Below, in pieces: positions 8,828 through 17,559 of a stretch of 64,000 nt of DNA. Origin of the DNA: Colivivens sp963626085 (GTDB lineage: Bacteria > Bacteroidota > Bacteroidia > Bacteroidales > Bacteroidaceae); assembly GCA_963626085.1 (NCBI GenBank), contig CAVFVJ010000033.1, positions 35,511 through 99,510 on the forward strand, written 5' to 3'. The notes under the pieces are model-generated. The model did no database searches and was not told the origin of the DNA. It saw only the letters and a list, made by a program, of their open reading frames with translations. Both the position numbers and the translations under genes were made by a program. Each line of letters starts with the position of its first letter. Positions within the stretch are counted from its first letter, which is position 1.

Positions 8828-10285
8828 ATGAAGATTGACGAATTATTAGAAGGAATAAAGGTCATCGAGACAAAGGGCGATGACAAAAAAGACATAAAGG
8901 GTGTCAACATCAACTCACGCCTAATAGACAAAGGTCACATGTTCATCGCAGTCAGAGGGACACAAACCGATGGACACAAGTACATCGGTAAGGCCATTGA
9001 ATCAGGGGCTTCTGCCATAGTGTGTGAAGAACTACCTGACACGCTCAACAAAGATGTTACATACATCAAAGTGGCAAACACAGAACATATTGTAGGCAAT
9101 ATTGCCACAGTATTCTATGGAAAACCGTCAGAAAAGCTAAAGCTCGTGGGAGTCACTGGTACCAACGGAAAAACCACCATCGCAACCACACTCTACAATA
9201 TGTTCCGTTACATGGGACACAAAGTCGGCTTGCTTTCGACTGTCGTGAACTATATCGACGGACAGGCAATACCGACAGAGCACACCACCCCAGACCCGAT
9301 AACTCTCAACCAACTCCTTGCACAAATGGTTGAGGCTGAATGCGAGTATGCCTTCATGGAAGTCAGTTCCCACTCCATTGTACAGAACAGAATCGGGGGG
9401 CTTAGATTCGTCGGAGGCATCTTCACAAATATCACACGTGACCACCTCGACTACCACAAGACTTTTGAAAACTATATCAAGGCGAAGAAACTTTTCTTCG
9501 ACAATCTTCCGACTGACGCTTACGCCATCACAAACCTCGACGATAAACATGGCATGGTAATGGTGCAAAACACAAAAGCCACAGTAAAGACCTACTCCAT
9601 AGCACAACCCGCAGACTTCAAGGCTAGGATTATAGAATGTCATTTCGCAGGGATGTACCTTGACATAAATAATAAGGAAGTGGGAGTAAGCTTCATCGGT
9701 AAGTTCAATGTGTCCAACCTACTGGCCGTGTACGGTGCAGCAGTGATGTTGGGCAAGCAACCACAAGAGACACTCGTTGCCATGAGTGCGATGAAACCAG
9801 TGAGCGGACGACTAGAGGCACTCAACTCACCCACAGGTTACACAGTTGTAGTGGATTATGCGCACACGCCCGATGCCTTAGAGAATGTGCTCAATGCCAT
9901 CCACGGAGTACTCGAAGGCAAAGGCAAGGTCATCACCGTTTGTGGTGCCGGTGGTAACCGCGACAAAGGTAAACGACCGCTGATGGCGCAAGAGTCCGTG
10001 AAGCAGAGCGACCGAGTCATCATCACCAGCGACAACCCCCGGTTCGAGGAGCCGCAAGATATCATCAACGACATGCTGGCTGGACTCGACAGTGAGCAAA
10101 TGAATAAGGTTATAGCGATTGCCGACCGCCGAGAAGCTATCAAAGCGGCATGTATGATGGCACAAAAAGGAGATGTCGTACTGGTGGCAGGCAAGGGGCA
10201 CGAGGACTATCAAGAGATAAAGGGAATCAAACACCATTTCGACGACAAGGAAGAAGTGGAGAAGATATTCAATAAGTGCAAGTAA
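8828..10285 (+). CDS. murE: UDP-N-acetylmuramoyl-tripeptide synthetase (meso-diaminopimelate-adding ligase) MurE
   Basis: 485 residues. MurE adds the third amino acid of the stem peptide to UDP-MurNAc-L-Ala-D-Glu in the cytosol. The ATP loop VTGTNGKTTIATTL lies near residues 110-123, the central domain has ITRDHLDYHKTFENYIKAK, and the C-terminal domain carries TSDNPR. DNPR is the motif that selects meso-diaminopimelate over lysine, so the wall is predicted to be A1-gamma type, as expected in Bacteroidales. It follows ftsI after 35 nt in the same operon. Confidence 0.97.
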   Translation: MKIDELLEGIKVIETKGDDKKDIKGVNINSRLIDKGHMFIAVRGTQTDGHKYIGKAIESGASAIVCEELPDTLNKDVTYIKVANTEHIVGNIATVFYGKPSEKLKLVGVTGTNGKTTIATTLYNMFRYMGHKVGLLSTVVNYIDGQAIPTEHTTPDPITLNQLLAQMVEAECEYAFMEVSSHSIVQNRIGGLRFVGGIFTNITRDHLDYHKTFENYIKAKKLFFDNLPTDAYAITNLDDKHGMVMVQNTKATVKTYSIAQPADFKARIIECHFAGMYLDINNKEVGVSFIGKFNVSNLLAVYGAAVMLGKQPQETLVAMSAMKPVSGRLEALNSPTGYTVVVDYAHTPDALENVLNAIHGVLEGKGKVITVCGAGGNRDKGKRPLMAQESVKQSDRVIITSDNPRFEEPQDIINDMLAGLDSEQMNKVIAIADRREAIKAACMMAQKGDVVLVAGKGHEDYQEIKGIKHHFDDKEEVEKIFNKCK

Positions 10286-10310
10286 TATCAACAGACAAAC
10301 AAGTAACCCC

Positions 10311-11582
10311 ATGCTCTACCATCTGTCACAACTGCTCGACAATCTAGATCTGCCAGGATCAGGGATGTGGACATATATATCCTTCCGTTCACTGCTAGCG
10401 CTCATGCTCTCGTTGGTCATTTCAATGACTGCCGGGAAAGGCTTTATTACCTACATGAAACGCAAGAGATACATTGAAAACGCACGTGATGCTGAAACTG
10501 ACCCATACGGTGTGCAAAAGAAAGGCACACCGTCAATGGGTGGCGTTGTCATTGTCGGATCTGTAGTTATACCTACTGTCTTGTTGGGCAAACTCGACAA
10601 CATATACATCAACCTGCTGCTGATTACCATCCTATGGTTCGGGATACTCGGTTTCATCGATGACTACATCAAGTTGAAGGGCAATAAAGACGGCATGAAG
10701 CCACGTGTAAAGTTACTGGGGCAACTGGTTCTCGGAACAGTCGTAGGAGTCGCATTATGGCTGTCACCACAGGCGGTAGTGAGGGAGAATGTGATGATTG
10801 AAAACGGTGAAGCAACAGGGATTGTCTACCACAAAAGTGAAATGAGGAAATCCACAGTAACTACAGTGCCGTTTATGAAAAACAATAATCTTGACTACTA
10901 CGAAGCATTCAGTTGGATTAAGGATGGGAAGACCAAGAGAGCATGCGGATGGATACTGTTCATCCTAGTAACCACATTTGTAATCACAGCCGTATCCAAC
11001 GGAGCGAACCTAAACGACGGGATGGACGGTATGTGCGCTGGCAACTCCGCCATTATCGGTACTGCATTGGGCATATTGGCATACGTGTCGGGACATATAC
11101 ACTACGCCAGTTATCTGAACGTGATGTACATCCCTGGATCCGAAGAAATCGTGGTGTTCCTATGCGCCTTTGTAGGTGCGCTTATCGGATTTCTGTGGTA
11201 CAACAGCTACCCCGCCAAGGTTTTTATGGGGGATACTGGCAGCCTTGCTATCGGTGGAGTCATCGCAGTGACCGCTGTGATAATACATAAGGAGCTGCTT
11301 GTTCCCATACTCTGCGGTATCTTCCTCGTAGAGAGCATATCAGTAATACTACAAGTGTGGTATGCGAAATTGGGCAACCGTAAAGGCATAAAACAAAGAG
11401 TGTTCAAGCGAGCCCCGATACACGACCATTTTCGGGTATTGCACAGTCAGCTACTTCCAGACTGCAAATACATTGTCACACGCCCAACTACGGTGTTGCA
11501 CGAAAACATGATAACCATCCGTTTCTGGATAATAACCATTCTGTTGGCAGCAATAACGATAATAACATTAAAGATAAGATAA
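10311..11582 (+). CDS. mraY: Phospho-N-acetylmuramoyl-pentapeptide transferase MraY
   Basis: 423 residues, a polytopic inner-membrane enzyme that transfers phospho-MurNAc-pentapeptide to undecaprenyl phosphate, giving lipid I. Conserved cytoplasmic loops are visible: KKGTPSMGG near residue 67, FIDDYIK near residue 117 with the catalytic Asp pair, NLNDGMDGM near residue 231, the loop AKVFMGDTGSLAIGG, and KRAPIHDHF close to the end. It is longer than the E. coli enzyme (360), mainly through an extra segment after the DDYIK loop, which I recall as normal for Bacteroidetes. Its stop codon shares one base with the murD start. Confidence 0.97.
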   Translation: MLYHLSQLLDNLDLPGSGMWTYISFRSLLALMLSLVISMTAGKGFITYMKRKRYIENARDAETDPYGVQKKGTPSMGGVVIVGSVVIPTVLLGKLDNIYINLLLITILWFGILGFIDDYIKLKGNKDGMKPRVKLLGQLVLGTVVGVALWLSPQAVVRENVMIENGEATGIVYHKSEMRKSTVTTVPFMKNNNLDYYEAFSWIKDGKTKRACGWILFILVTTFVITAVSNGANLNDGMDGMCAGNSAIIGTALGILAYVSGHIHYASYLNVMYIPGSEEIVVFLCAFVGALIGFLWYNSYPAKVFMGDTGSLAIGGVIAVTAVIIHKELLVPILCGIFLVESISVILQVWYAKLGNRKGIKQRVFKRAPIHDHFRVLHSQLLPDCKYIVTRPTTVLHENMITIRFWIITILLAAITIITLKIR

Positions 11583-12913
11583 TGAAAAGGATAGTCATTC
11601 TAGGAGCTGGAGAGAGCGGTGCCGGTGCTGCCGTTTTAGCCAAGATGAAAGGATTCGAAGTCTTCGTGTCCGACACATCTGCCATCAAGGACAAATATAA
11701 GGAGCAACTCACGAATTACGACATCCCATGGGAGGAGGGACACCATACCGATGGACTCATCCTCAATGCCGATGAGATAATCAAAAGTCCAGGCATCCCT
11801 GAGAATGCACCGATGATCAAGAAAATAAAGGCAAAGGGGATACCTGTAATCTCAGAGATAGAGTTTGCAGGTAGATATACTGACGCACAAATGATTTGCA
11901 TCACTGGTTCCAACGGCAAGACCACAACAACCTCACTCATCTACCATATTCTAAAGAATGCAGGTTACAACGTTGGTTTAGCAGGCAATATAGGCAGAAG
12001 TCTCGCACTGCAAGTAGCAACTGAAAAGTACGATTATTACGTAATCGAATTGAGTAGTTTCCAATTGGACAACATGTATAAGTTCAAGGCCAACATAGCC
12101 ATTCTGCTCAACATAACCCCAGACCATCTCGACCGCTATGACTTCAAGATGCAGAACTATGTGGATGCAAAGATGCGCATCACACAGAATCAGACAGAGG
12201 ACGATGCATTCATCTTTTGGAATGACGACCCAATCGTAAAGGCAGAGATGCAGAAGTATGATCTCAAGTCACAACTGTATCCATTCTCTGAGCTGAAGGG
12301 GAACGGAGCCATCGCCTATGCAGAAGACTGTAAGTTCGTCATAGAGCAACCAAAACCATTCAACATGGAACTGGACGAACTGGCACTGACTGGCAAACAT
12401 AACTTGTACAACTCTCTTGCAGCTGGAATAGCCGCCAACATAGCAGGGATAAGCAGCGAGCAACTGAGAGAGAGCCTGTCTAACTTCGCGGGTGTGGAAC
12501 ACCGTCTGGAGAAAGTATGTCGGGTACGAGGCATCGACTTCGTGAATGACTCGAAAGCAACGAACGTAAATGCCTGTTGGTACGCTCTTGAAAGCATGAA
12601 ACAACCGACAGTACTCATCCTCGGTGGAATAGACAAGGGCAACGACTACTCGGAAATCTATGACCTCGTCCGTGAGAAATGCGTGGGACTAGTGTTCCTC
12701 GGTGTAGACAACAAAAAACTACACGACAACTTCGACTCTTTCGGGCTTCCGATTGTGGATGTCACAAGCATGAAAGATTGTGTCAACGAGTGCTATAAGA
12801 TGGCGCATGACGGTGATTGTGTCTTACTCAGTCCGTGTTGTGCCAGCTTCGACTTGTTCAAAAACATGGAGGACAGGGGCGAACAATTCAAGACATACGT
12901 CAGAGAACTCTGA
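11582..12913 (+). CDS. murD: UDP-N-acetylmuramoylalanine--D-glutamate ligase MurD
   Basis: 443 residues. MurD adds D-glutamate to UDP-MurNAc-L-Ala in the cytosol. The N-terminal Rossmann-like domain starts RIVILGAGESGAGAAVLA, the ATP loop is ITGSNGKTTTTSLI near residue 109, and LNITPDHLDRYDFKMQNYV and NDSKATNVNACWYALES (near residue 322) are the typical central and C-terminal Mur ligase motifs. It overlaps mraY by one base, which suggests coupled translation. Confidence 0.97.
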   Translation: MKRIVILGAGESGAGAAVLAKMKGFEVFVSDTSAIKDKYKEQLTNYDIPWEEGHHTDGLILNADEIIKSPGIPENAPMIKKIKAKGIPVISEIEFAGRYTDAQMICITGSNGKTTTTSLIYHILKNAGYNVGLAGNIGRSLALQVATEKYDYYVIELSSFQLDNMYKFKANIAILLNITPDHLDRYDFKMQNYVDAKMRITQNQTEDDAFIFWNDDPIVKAEMQKYDLKSQLYPFSELKGNGAIAYAEDCKFVIEQPKPFNMELDELALTGKHNLYNSLAAGIAANIAGISSEQLRESLSNFAGVEHRLEKVCRVRGIDFVNDSKATNVNACWYALESMKQPTVLILGGIDKGNDYSEIYDLVREKCVGLVFLGVDNKKLHDNFDSFGLPIVDVTSMKDCVNECYKMAHDGDCVLLSPCCASFDLFKNMEDRGEQFKTYVREL

Positions 12914-12971
12914 CTTGAAAGCGGAACAAACATATAAGTAAACTACAGACCACTTCATAACAAACGACGAC

Positions 12972-14279
12972 ATGCTTAAGGTAATCAGCAACAACCTGTT
13001 CAAGGGAGACAAAGGTATATGGATGATCTTTTTCTTCTTGTGCATGATCTCTCTCGTGGAGATATACAGTGCGTCCAGTTCCCTCACCTACTCCAAGGGA
13101 AACCACTGGGACCCGATGATAAGACAGGCAGGTTTTCTGTTTGCCGGACTTATCATAATACTCGTAGTACACCGGATTCCGTGCAAGTACTTCAAACTGT
13201 TTCCTCTATTCATGCTGCCCACATCGGTCATACTGCTTCTATATGCGTTGTTCTTTGGCGGCACTATCAACGATGGCAACAGATGGATTGACATGGGTTT
13301 CCTCTCGTTCCAACCGTCGGAGGTGGCTAAGGCAGCTCTGATTATGACACTGGCTGCAATATTGTCGAAGACACAGAACGAGGAGGTCGTGAAGAGCAGA
13401 AAGGGAACAAAAGTGGTTGTGATGGCGACAAAGGGCGGCTATAACAAACCTTTTAAGATATGCAGTATCTTAACTGTCTGCATCTGCGGCCTCATCTTCT
13501 CGGAAAACCTATCCACTGCCATGATTCTGTTTGCCGTGGCTGTTGTGATGATGTATATAGGCAATATTCCCCACAAACTTATGTTCAAGGGGCTACTATC
13601 CGTAGGTCTGTTGGGAGCCGTGGCTGCCACACTGTTGCTCATTACTCCAGACGAGACGCTGAACAAGGTTGGAGGGCGTACACTAACATGGAAGCACCGC
13701 CTTGAGAAAAAACTGAACATCCAGACTGAAAGCGACAAACTAGAAGAGAACGAAGACAATGAATACAAATTGTCTGAGGACTGGCAGGTTGGCAATGCCA
13801 ATATTGCAATTGCGAACTCCAATATCATCGGACTGGGACCGGGGAACTCAATACAACGCGACTTTTTGGCACACGCTGAATCCGACTTTATCTATTCAAT
13901 TATCGTGGAAGAGACTGGCATCGGAGGTGCTATAGCCGTGATATTCCTTTATATAGCCTTGCTGATAAGAGTAAGCAAGATTGCAAAGAAATGTGACAAG
14001 TTCTTCCCTGCGTTCCTCGTGATGGGCTTCGGTATCATGCTGGTGCTTCAAGCTCTGATAAACATGGGGGTGGCAGTAAGCATGTTGCCTGTCACGGGAC
14101 AGCCACTGCCACTGATAAGCAAAGGAGGCACGTCTATCATCATCACGTGCTTCTACTTCGGAGTCATACTGAGCATCAGCCGTTATGCAGAGAAGGTGAG
14201 CGAGACACCAGAGAGTCCGGCTGAACCGATCAGTCCGAACGAGACAGACGAATATTTCAGCAGTACAGGAATACAATGA
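12972..14279 (+). CDS. ftsW: Septal peptidoglycan glycosyltransferase FtsW (SEDS family)
   Basis: 435 residues, polytopic. FtsW polymerises lipid II at the septum in partnership with FtsI. Recognisable parts are the early segment IYSASSSLTYSKG, DGNRWIDMGFLSFQPSEVAKAA (about residues 100-121) with the conserved PSEVAK, a large periplasmic loop between residues 215 and 285 containing HAESDFIYSIIVEETG (near residue 298), and the late GQPLPLISKGGTSII. The C-terminal 30 residues are a Pro- and Glu-rich cytoplasmic tail. It lies between murD and murG, as usual for the cluster. Confidence 0.95.
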   Translation: MLKVISNNLFKGDKGIWMIFFFLCMISLVEIYSASSSLTYSKGNHWDPMIRQAGFLFAGLIIILVVHRIPCKYFKLFPLFMLPTSVILLLYALFFGGTINDGNRWIDMGFLSFQPSEVAKAALIMTLAAILSKTQNEEVVKSRKGTKVVVMATKGGYNKPFKICSILTVCICGLIFSENLSTAMILFAVAVVMMYIGNIPHKLMFKGLLSVGLLGAVAATLLLITPDETLNKVGGRTLTWKHRLEKKLNIQTESDKLEENEDNEYKLSEDWQVGNANIAIANSNIIGLGPGNSIQRDFLAHAESDFIYSIIVEETGIGGAIAVIFLYIALLIRVSKIAKKCDKFFPAFLVMGFGIMLVLQALINMGVAVSMLPVTGQPLPLISKGGTSIIITCFYFGVILSISRYAEKVSETPESPAEPISPNETDEYFSSTGIQ

Positions 14280-14310
14280 CGATAAACAAGAAAAGAAAAT
14301 CAGCACAATC

Positions 14311-15417
14311 ATGAAAGAATTGAGAGTGATAGTAAGCGGAGGCGGTACAGGAGGACATATATTCCCTGCCATCGCCATTGCAAACGAGATAAAAGTACTC
14401 TGTCCACAGGCAAGTATTCTGTTTGTCGGAGCAAATGGACGTATGGAGATGCAAAGAGTACCGGATGCAGGATACAGAATCATCGGACTGCCTATCGAGG
14501 GCTTTAACAGAAAGAACCCATTCAAGAACATAAAGGTACTGCTGGATATCCTCAGAAGTCAATGGATGGCACGCAAGGTCATCAAAGAGTTCAAGCCACA
14601 GGTTGTAGTCGGTGTGGGTGGGTTCGCCAGCGGACCGACATTGAACACAGCTGCAAAGATGGGAATACCTACACTTATACAGGAACAGAATTCATATGCT
14701 GGTGTCACCAACAAATTGCTCGCCAAGTCTGCAAGTCGCATCTGCGTCGCTTATGATGGTATGGAGCGATTCTTCCCTGCCGATAAAATCATCATGACAG
14801 GCAACCCTGTGCGTCAGACACTACTGAACAGCAGTATAACACAGAGCGAGGCCCTCGAAAAGTTCCACATGAAGACGGGATACCCGACTATCCTCATTAT
14901 CGGAGGTAGCCTCGGGGCGAGGACACTGAACGAGAGCGTTCTCGGCAAACTCGACACCATACAGAATTCGGGCGTCCAGATTATTTGGCAAACAGGCAAG
15001 TTCTATAGCCAGCATATCGCGGAAACACTTGCGCAGCACCCTAAAGTGGCAAATCTGTCAGTCATGGATTTCATATCCGACATGCCGTCGGCATACGCCG
15101 CAGCAGATCTGGTGGTGTCAAGAGCTGGTGCAAGCAGTATCAGCGAATTGTGTCTGCTTGGAAAGCCTTGCATATTAGTACCGTCACCCAACGTGGCAGA
15201 AGACCATCAGACAAAGAACGCCAAGTCTCTGTCGAACAAGGAAGCAGCCATCCTAATCACCGATGCGGAAGCACCAGCCAAGTTGATTGACAGTGCGATA
15301 TCCGTAGTGCAGGACAAGAACAGGCTGGAACTGCTGAGTACCAACATAAAAAAACTTGCCATTGCGGATTCGGCAAATAGAATTGCAAAGGAAGTACTAA
15401 AACTCGCTAAAGCATAA
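14311..15417 (+). CDS. murG: UDP-N-acetylglucosamine--lipid I N-acetylglucosaminyltransferase MurG
   Basis: 368 residues. MurG adds GlcNAc to lipid I on the cytoplasmic face of the inner membrane, making lipid II. The glycine-rich loop SGGGTGGHIFPAIAIA at residues 9-24 and GVGGFASGPTL near residue 104 define the GT28 family, with IIGGSLGARTLN in the second domain and SRAGASSISELCLLGKPCILVPSPNVAEDHQTKNA-type donor-binding residues near 270-305. It starts about 30 nt after ftsW and ends a few bases before murC. Confidence 0.97.
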   Translation: MKELRVIVSGGGTGGHIFPAIAIANEIKVLCPQASILFVGANGRMEMQRVPDAGYRIIGLPIEGFNRKNPFKNIKVLLDILRSQWMARKVIKEFKPQVVVGVGGFASGPTLNTAAKMGIPTLIQEQNSYAGVTNKLLAKSASRICVAYDGMERFFPADKIIMTGNPVRQTLLNSSITQSEALEKFHMKTGYPTILIIGGSLGARTLNESVLGKLDTIQNSGVQIIWQTGKFYSQHIAETLAQHPKVANLSVMDFISDMPSAYAAADLVVSRAGASSISELCLLGKPCILVPSPNVAEDHQTKNAKSLSNKEAAILITDAEAPAKLIDSAISVVQDKNRLELLSTNIKKLAIADSANRIAKEVLKLAKA

Positions 15418-15421
15418 AGAT

Positions 15422-16798
15422 ATGGACAATAAACTGAAGTCAATATATTTCGAAGGGGCTGGCGGTATCGGCATGAGTGCCCTTGAACGGTTCTTCCTCT
15501 CAAAAGGGTTCAATGTGGGAGGGTACGACAAAACACCAAGTGAACTGACAGAGAAACTGATTGAAGAGGGTGTGCAGATTCACTACGATGACAATGTCGG
15601 TTCAGTTCCATCATGTTTCAAGGACAAGGACTCTACCCTCGTTGTCTACACACCAGCCATACCTGAGACGAACAAAGAGCTAACATTCTTCAAGGAACAG
15701 GGATTCAAGGTACAGAAACGCGCACAAGTCCTTGGTTTCATCACCCAGTCACACAAAGGATTATGCGTGGCGGGTACACATGGGAAGACAACTACATCGA
15801 CCATGACCGCACATATCCTACACCATTCACACATTGGCTGCAACGCATTCTTGGGTGGCATATCAAAAAACTACGGAACTAACTATATACTGTCAGAGAC
15901 AAGTGACTATGTGGTGATAGAAGCCGATGAATTCGACAGGTCATTCCACTGGTTGCGTCCGTACATGTCAGTCATCACTGCCACGGACCCTGACCACCTC
16001 GACATCTACGGTACAAAAGAGGCATACATAGAAAGTTTCGAACACTACACATCCCTAATCCAGCCGGGAGGTGCACTGATTATACACAAAGGATTGGAAA
16101 TGAAGCCCCAGGTACAGGATGGCGTAAGGATTTATGAATACTCACGAAATGAAGGCGACTTCCACGCAGACAACATACGCATTGGAGGCGGTGAAATCAT
16201 TTTCGACTTCGTGACACCTGACTCTGTAATCAAAGACATACAATTGGGTGTTCCTGTAAGCGTCAACATTGAAAACGGTGTCGCGGCAATGGCTCTTGCA
16301 TGGCTGAACGGAGTGGACGAAGACGAAATACGAGACAGCATGAAGACATTCAGAGGTGTTGACCGTCGGTTTGATTTCAAGATAAAGAACGATAAAACCG
16401 TCTTCTTAAGTGACTATGCACACCACCCAAAAGAGATAACGCAAAGTGTCAAGTCCATAAGAGAATTGTATCCCGACAAGAAAATTGCAGCAATCTTCCA
16501 ACCACATCTGTACACACGTACTAGAGACTTCTACAAGGACTTCGCCCAAAGCCTATCACTGCTGGACAGCGTGTTCATTTGCGATATCTACCCAGCACGC
16601 GAACAGCCCATACCAGGCGTGACAAGCAAACTGATATATGACAACCTGCGACCAGACATCGAACGCCACCTCATCCATAAGGAAGACGTACTGGACATTG
16701 CACGAAAAGGAGATTTCGACGTACTCATTGTACTGGGTGCAGGTGATATCGACAATTATGTACCACAGATAGCTAAAATACTGGAAGAATGCAGATAA
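15422..16798 (+). CDS. murC: UDP-N-acetylmuramate--L-alanine ligase MurC
   Basis: 458 residues. MurC joins L-alanine to UDP-MurNAc, the first step of stem-peptide assembly. It starts with the Rossmann motif FEGAGGIGMSALERF, carries the ATP loop VAGTHGKTTTSTMT near residue 117 and ATDPDHLDIYG near residue 188, and ends with the third Mur domain (SDYAHHPKEI, FQPHLYTRTRDF). The last 10 bases overlap the start of ftsQ, so the two are likely translated in a coupled way. Confidence 0.97.
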   Translation: MDNKLKSIYFEGAGGIGMSALERFFLSKGFNVGGYDKTPSELTEKLIEEGVQIHYDDNVGSVPSCFKDKDSTLVVYTPAIPETNKELTFFKEQGFKVQKRAQVLGFITQSHKGLCVAGTHGKTTTSTMTAHILHHSHIGCNAFLGGISKNYGTNYILSETSDYVVIEADEFDRSFHWLRPYMSVITATDPDHLDIYGTKEAYIESFEHYTSLIQPGGALIIHKGLEMKPQVQDGVRIYEYSRNEGDFHADNIRIGGGEIIFDFVTPDSVIKDIQLGVPVSVNIENGVAAMALAWLNGVDEDEIRDSMKTFRGVDRRFDFKIKNDKTVFLSDYAHHPKEITQSVKSIRELYPDKKIAAIFQPHLYTRTRDFYKDFAQSLSLLDSVFICDIYPAREQPIPGVTSKLIYDNLRPDIERHLIHKEDVLDIARKGDFDVLIVLGAGDIDNYVPQIAKILEECR

Positions 16799-17553
16799 CT
16801 AAAGGCATAAGGATTATCTGTGTGGCAATACTTGCTTTAAGTGTTGCCGCATACATCGTATATGCCATGGTACTATCTGCTGAGAGGAATGATAATGACA
16901 AGTGTGGCGGCATCGAACTGAACATCGAGAAGAATAGTCATTCTGGCTTCATCACATCCGACATTGTTGAGAACGACTTGCGCAATGCCAACATACTACC
17001 TACGGGCAGACCGATGTGCGACATCAGTACGGGACAAATAGAACGGACACTGAGGAAGAATGAGTTCGTGGAAAAGATTGAGTGCTACAAGACATCCAAC
17101 AACAAGGTGGCCATAGACATCACCGAGTGCACTCCTGTCATATATCTCCTCCCTGACAATGGAGAGGGATATTATGTAGACAAATACGGCAAGGTGATAA
17201 CCACGGACGCTTATCCAGTCAACATGCCGGTTGCCACTGGCAAGTTTTCACAGAACTATGCTAGAAAACGTCTCTCACACCTTGGCGTATACTTGCTCAA
17301 CAACCCATTCTGGAACAACCAGATTGAACAGATTCATGTCTCTGTCAATTCAGACAGAGAATACGTTATAGACCTCATACCGCGAGTCGGCAACCATATC
17401 ATACACTTGGGGACACTAGAGAAGTTTCAAGACAAGCTAAAACGGCTAATGGCGTTCTACCAGCAAGCCATCACAAAAGTAGGTTGGACCAAATATTCAG
17501 TTATCGACCTGGAATATGAAGGACAGATTATTTGTAAAAAACAAAAAAACTAA
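16789..17553 (+). CDS. ftsQ: Cell division protein FtsQ
   Basis: 254 residues with one N-terminal membrane helix (about residues 6-27, IRIICVAILALSVAAYIVYAM) and a periplasmic part with a POTRA-like domain (residues about 40-110) followed by the FtsQ beta domain. FtsQ recruits FtsL and FtsB to the divisome. Sequence conservation is weak across phyla, so the call depends on the topology, the length and the position between murC and ftsA. It overlaps the end of murC by 10 bases. Confidence 0.9.
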   Translation: MQITKGIRIICVAILALSVAAYIVYAMVLSAERNDNDKCGGIELNIEKNSHSGFITSDIVENDLRNANILPTGRPMCDISTGQIERTLRKNEFVEKIECYKTSNNKVAIDITECTPVIYLLPDNGEGYYVDKYGKVITTDAYPVNMPVATGKFSQNYARKRLSHLGVYLLNNPFWNNQIEQIHVSVNSDREYVIDLIPRVGNHIIHLGTLEKFQDKLKRLMAFYQQAITKVGWTKYSVIDLEYEGQIICKKQKN

Positions 17554-17559
17554 AGACAT